This document shows positions 38,820 to 39,027 of a DNA stretch of 39,027 nt, one piece after another. The translations under genes and the position numbers were made by a program. The stretch lies in NCBI RefSeq assembly GCF_042654245.1, contig NZ_JBHSGI010000003.1:1-39027 (forward strand), read 5' to 3'. The notes under the pieces were generated by a model. It saw only the letters and a list, made by a program, of their open reading frames with translations. It was not told where the DNA came from and did not search any database. Each line of letters starts with the position of its first letter. Position 1 is the stretch's first letter. The DNA is from Seohaeicola_A nanhaiensis. GTDB lineage: Bacteria > Pseudomonadota > Alphaproteobacteria > Rhodobacterales > Rhodobacteraceae.

Positions 38820-39027
38820 CAGTTTCTCCACCCGCCCATCTTGCGGTGCATTTCGGGTATCTGCATCACGTCAGTCACCAGCCGTTGATCAGACAGGGCC
38901 GCCGCCGCCATAAGCAGGGTGGATACATCCTCGCCCGGTGCGGTCAGCACATCCGCCTGTTCGGCTAGAAACCCGGTTGAAACATCGCCCGACGCAAAAT
39001 CGGGATGTGCAAGGATCGCGTCCAGAT
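38819..39027 (-). CDS. Biotin carboxylase, C-terminal end only
   Basis: This is the last 68 codons of a gene that begins beyond the window. The visible start LDAILAHPDFASGDVSTGFL matches the C-terminal end of biotin carboxylases. The tail (LVTDVMQIPEMHRKMGGWRN) is short and unlike a carrier domain, showing that the protein stops before the biotin domain. Its stop overlaps the carrier-gene start. The ATP-grasp core is outside the window, so this is inferred from about 25 residues and context. Confidence 0.7.
   Translation of the reverse strand, partial: LDAILAHPDFASGDVSTGFLAEQADVLTAPGEDVSTLLMAAAALSDQRLVTDVMQIPEMHRKMGGWRN

Noticed and set aside
1..39027. CRISPR arrays, tRNA or rRNA genes, phage attachment sites
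   Set aside because: No regularly spaced repeats, tRNA cloverleaf or rRNA-like sequence was seen on either strand, and no integrase gene is present.

Overview
The window looks like part of a conjugative catabolic plasmid, or an integrated copy of one, from a GC-rich alphaproteobacterium, most likely Rhodobacterales. The reasons are a RepC initiator of the repABC family, a VirB/VirD4 type IV secretion system with a VirC1/VirC2 pair, GC-rich codon use, and tightly overlapping ATGA/TGATG gene junctions. No rRNA, tRNA or CRISPR array was seen.

Layout. (1) 1-3.3 kb: a PD-(D/E)XK-like nuclease gene that probably breaks off early at the left edge, a 0.7 kb stretch I could not assign, two small hypothetical genes and one exported protein. 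(2) 3.2-9.8 kb: the DNA-processing module. virC1-virC2 run leftward. mobC, a VirD2-type relaxase and virD4 run rightward. The divergent gap between them carries nested inverted repeats and is the best oriT candidate. (3) 9.8-10.5 kb: a RelE/HigB-like toxin with an XRE antitoxin, inserted convergently between virD4 and the virB operon, with a perfect double inverted repeat over its promoter. (4) 10.5-21.9 kb: one leftward virB operon. In transcription order it reads orf113, virB1, virB2, virB3, virB4, virB7-like lipoprotein, a VirB5/lytic-transglycosylase chimera, virB5, an exported Cys protein, virB6, virB8, virB9, virB10, virB11. (5) 22.1-24.5 kb: two exported Cys-containing proteins and a solitary repC, whose leader has the hallmarks of repABC antisense-RNA control although repA and repB are absent.

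(6) 24.5-25.6 kb: an IS30-family element with a frameshifted transposase separates the plasmid backbone from the cargo. (7) 25.7-39.0 kb: acyl-CoA catabolism. A metallo-beta-lactamase-fold hydrolase and a BioY biotin transporter are followed, reading against transcription, by a leftward operon of tetR, carboxyltransferase, enoyl-CoA hydratase, biotin-containing carboxylase alpha subunit and acyl-CoA dehydrogenase. Upstream is a thiolase-SDR operon with a strong promoter and what looks like the same TetR operator. A gamma-carbonic-anhydrase-like gene points rightward. A second acyl-CoA carboxylase follows, whose alpha subunit is split into separate biotin carboxylase and biotin-carrier genes.

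How it fits together. The backbone supplies replication, DNA nicking and export, and possibly maintenance through the toxin-antitoxin pair. The cargo has the composition of a pathway for a branched acyl-CoA: dehydrogenation, biotin-dependent carboxylation, hydration, hydroxy-acyl oxidation and thiolysis. It resembles the leucine/isovalerate (liu) and acyclic terpene (atu) pathways in content but matches neither exactly. BioY would feed biotin to the two carboxylases. Product names come from recognising sequence families by eye; no database search was run.
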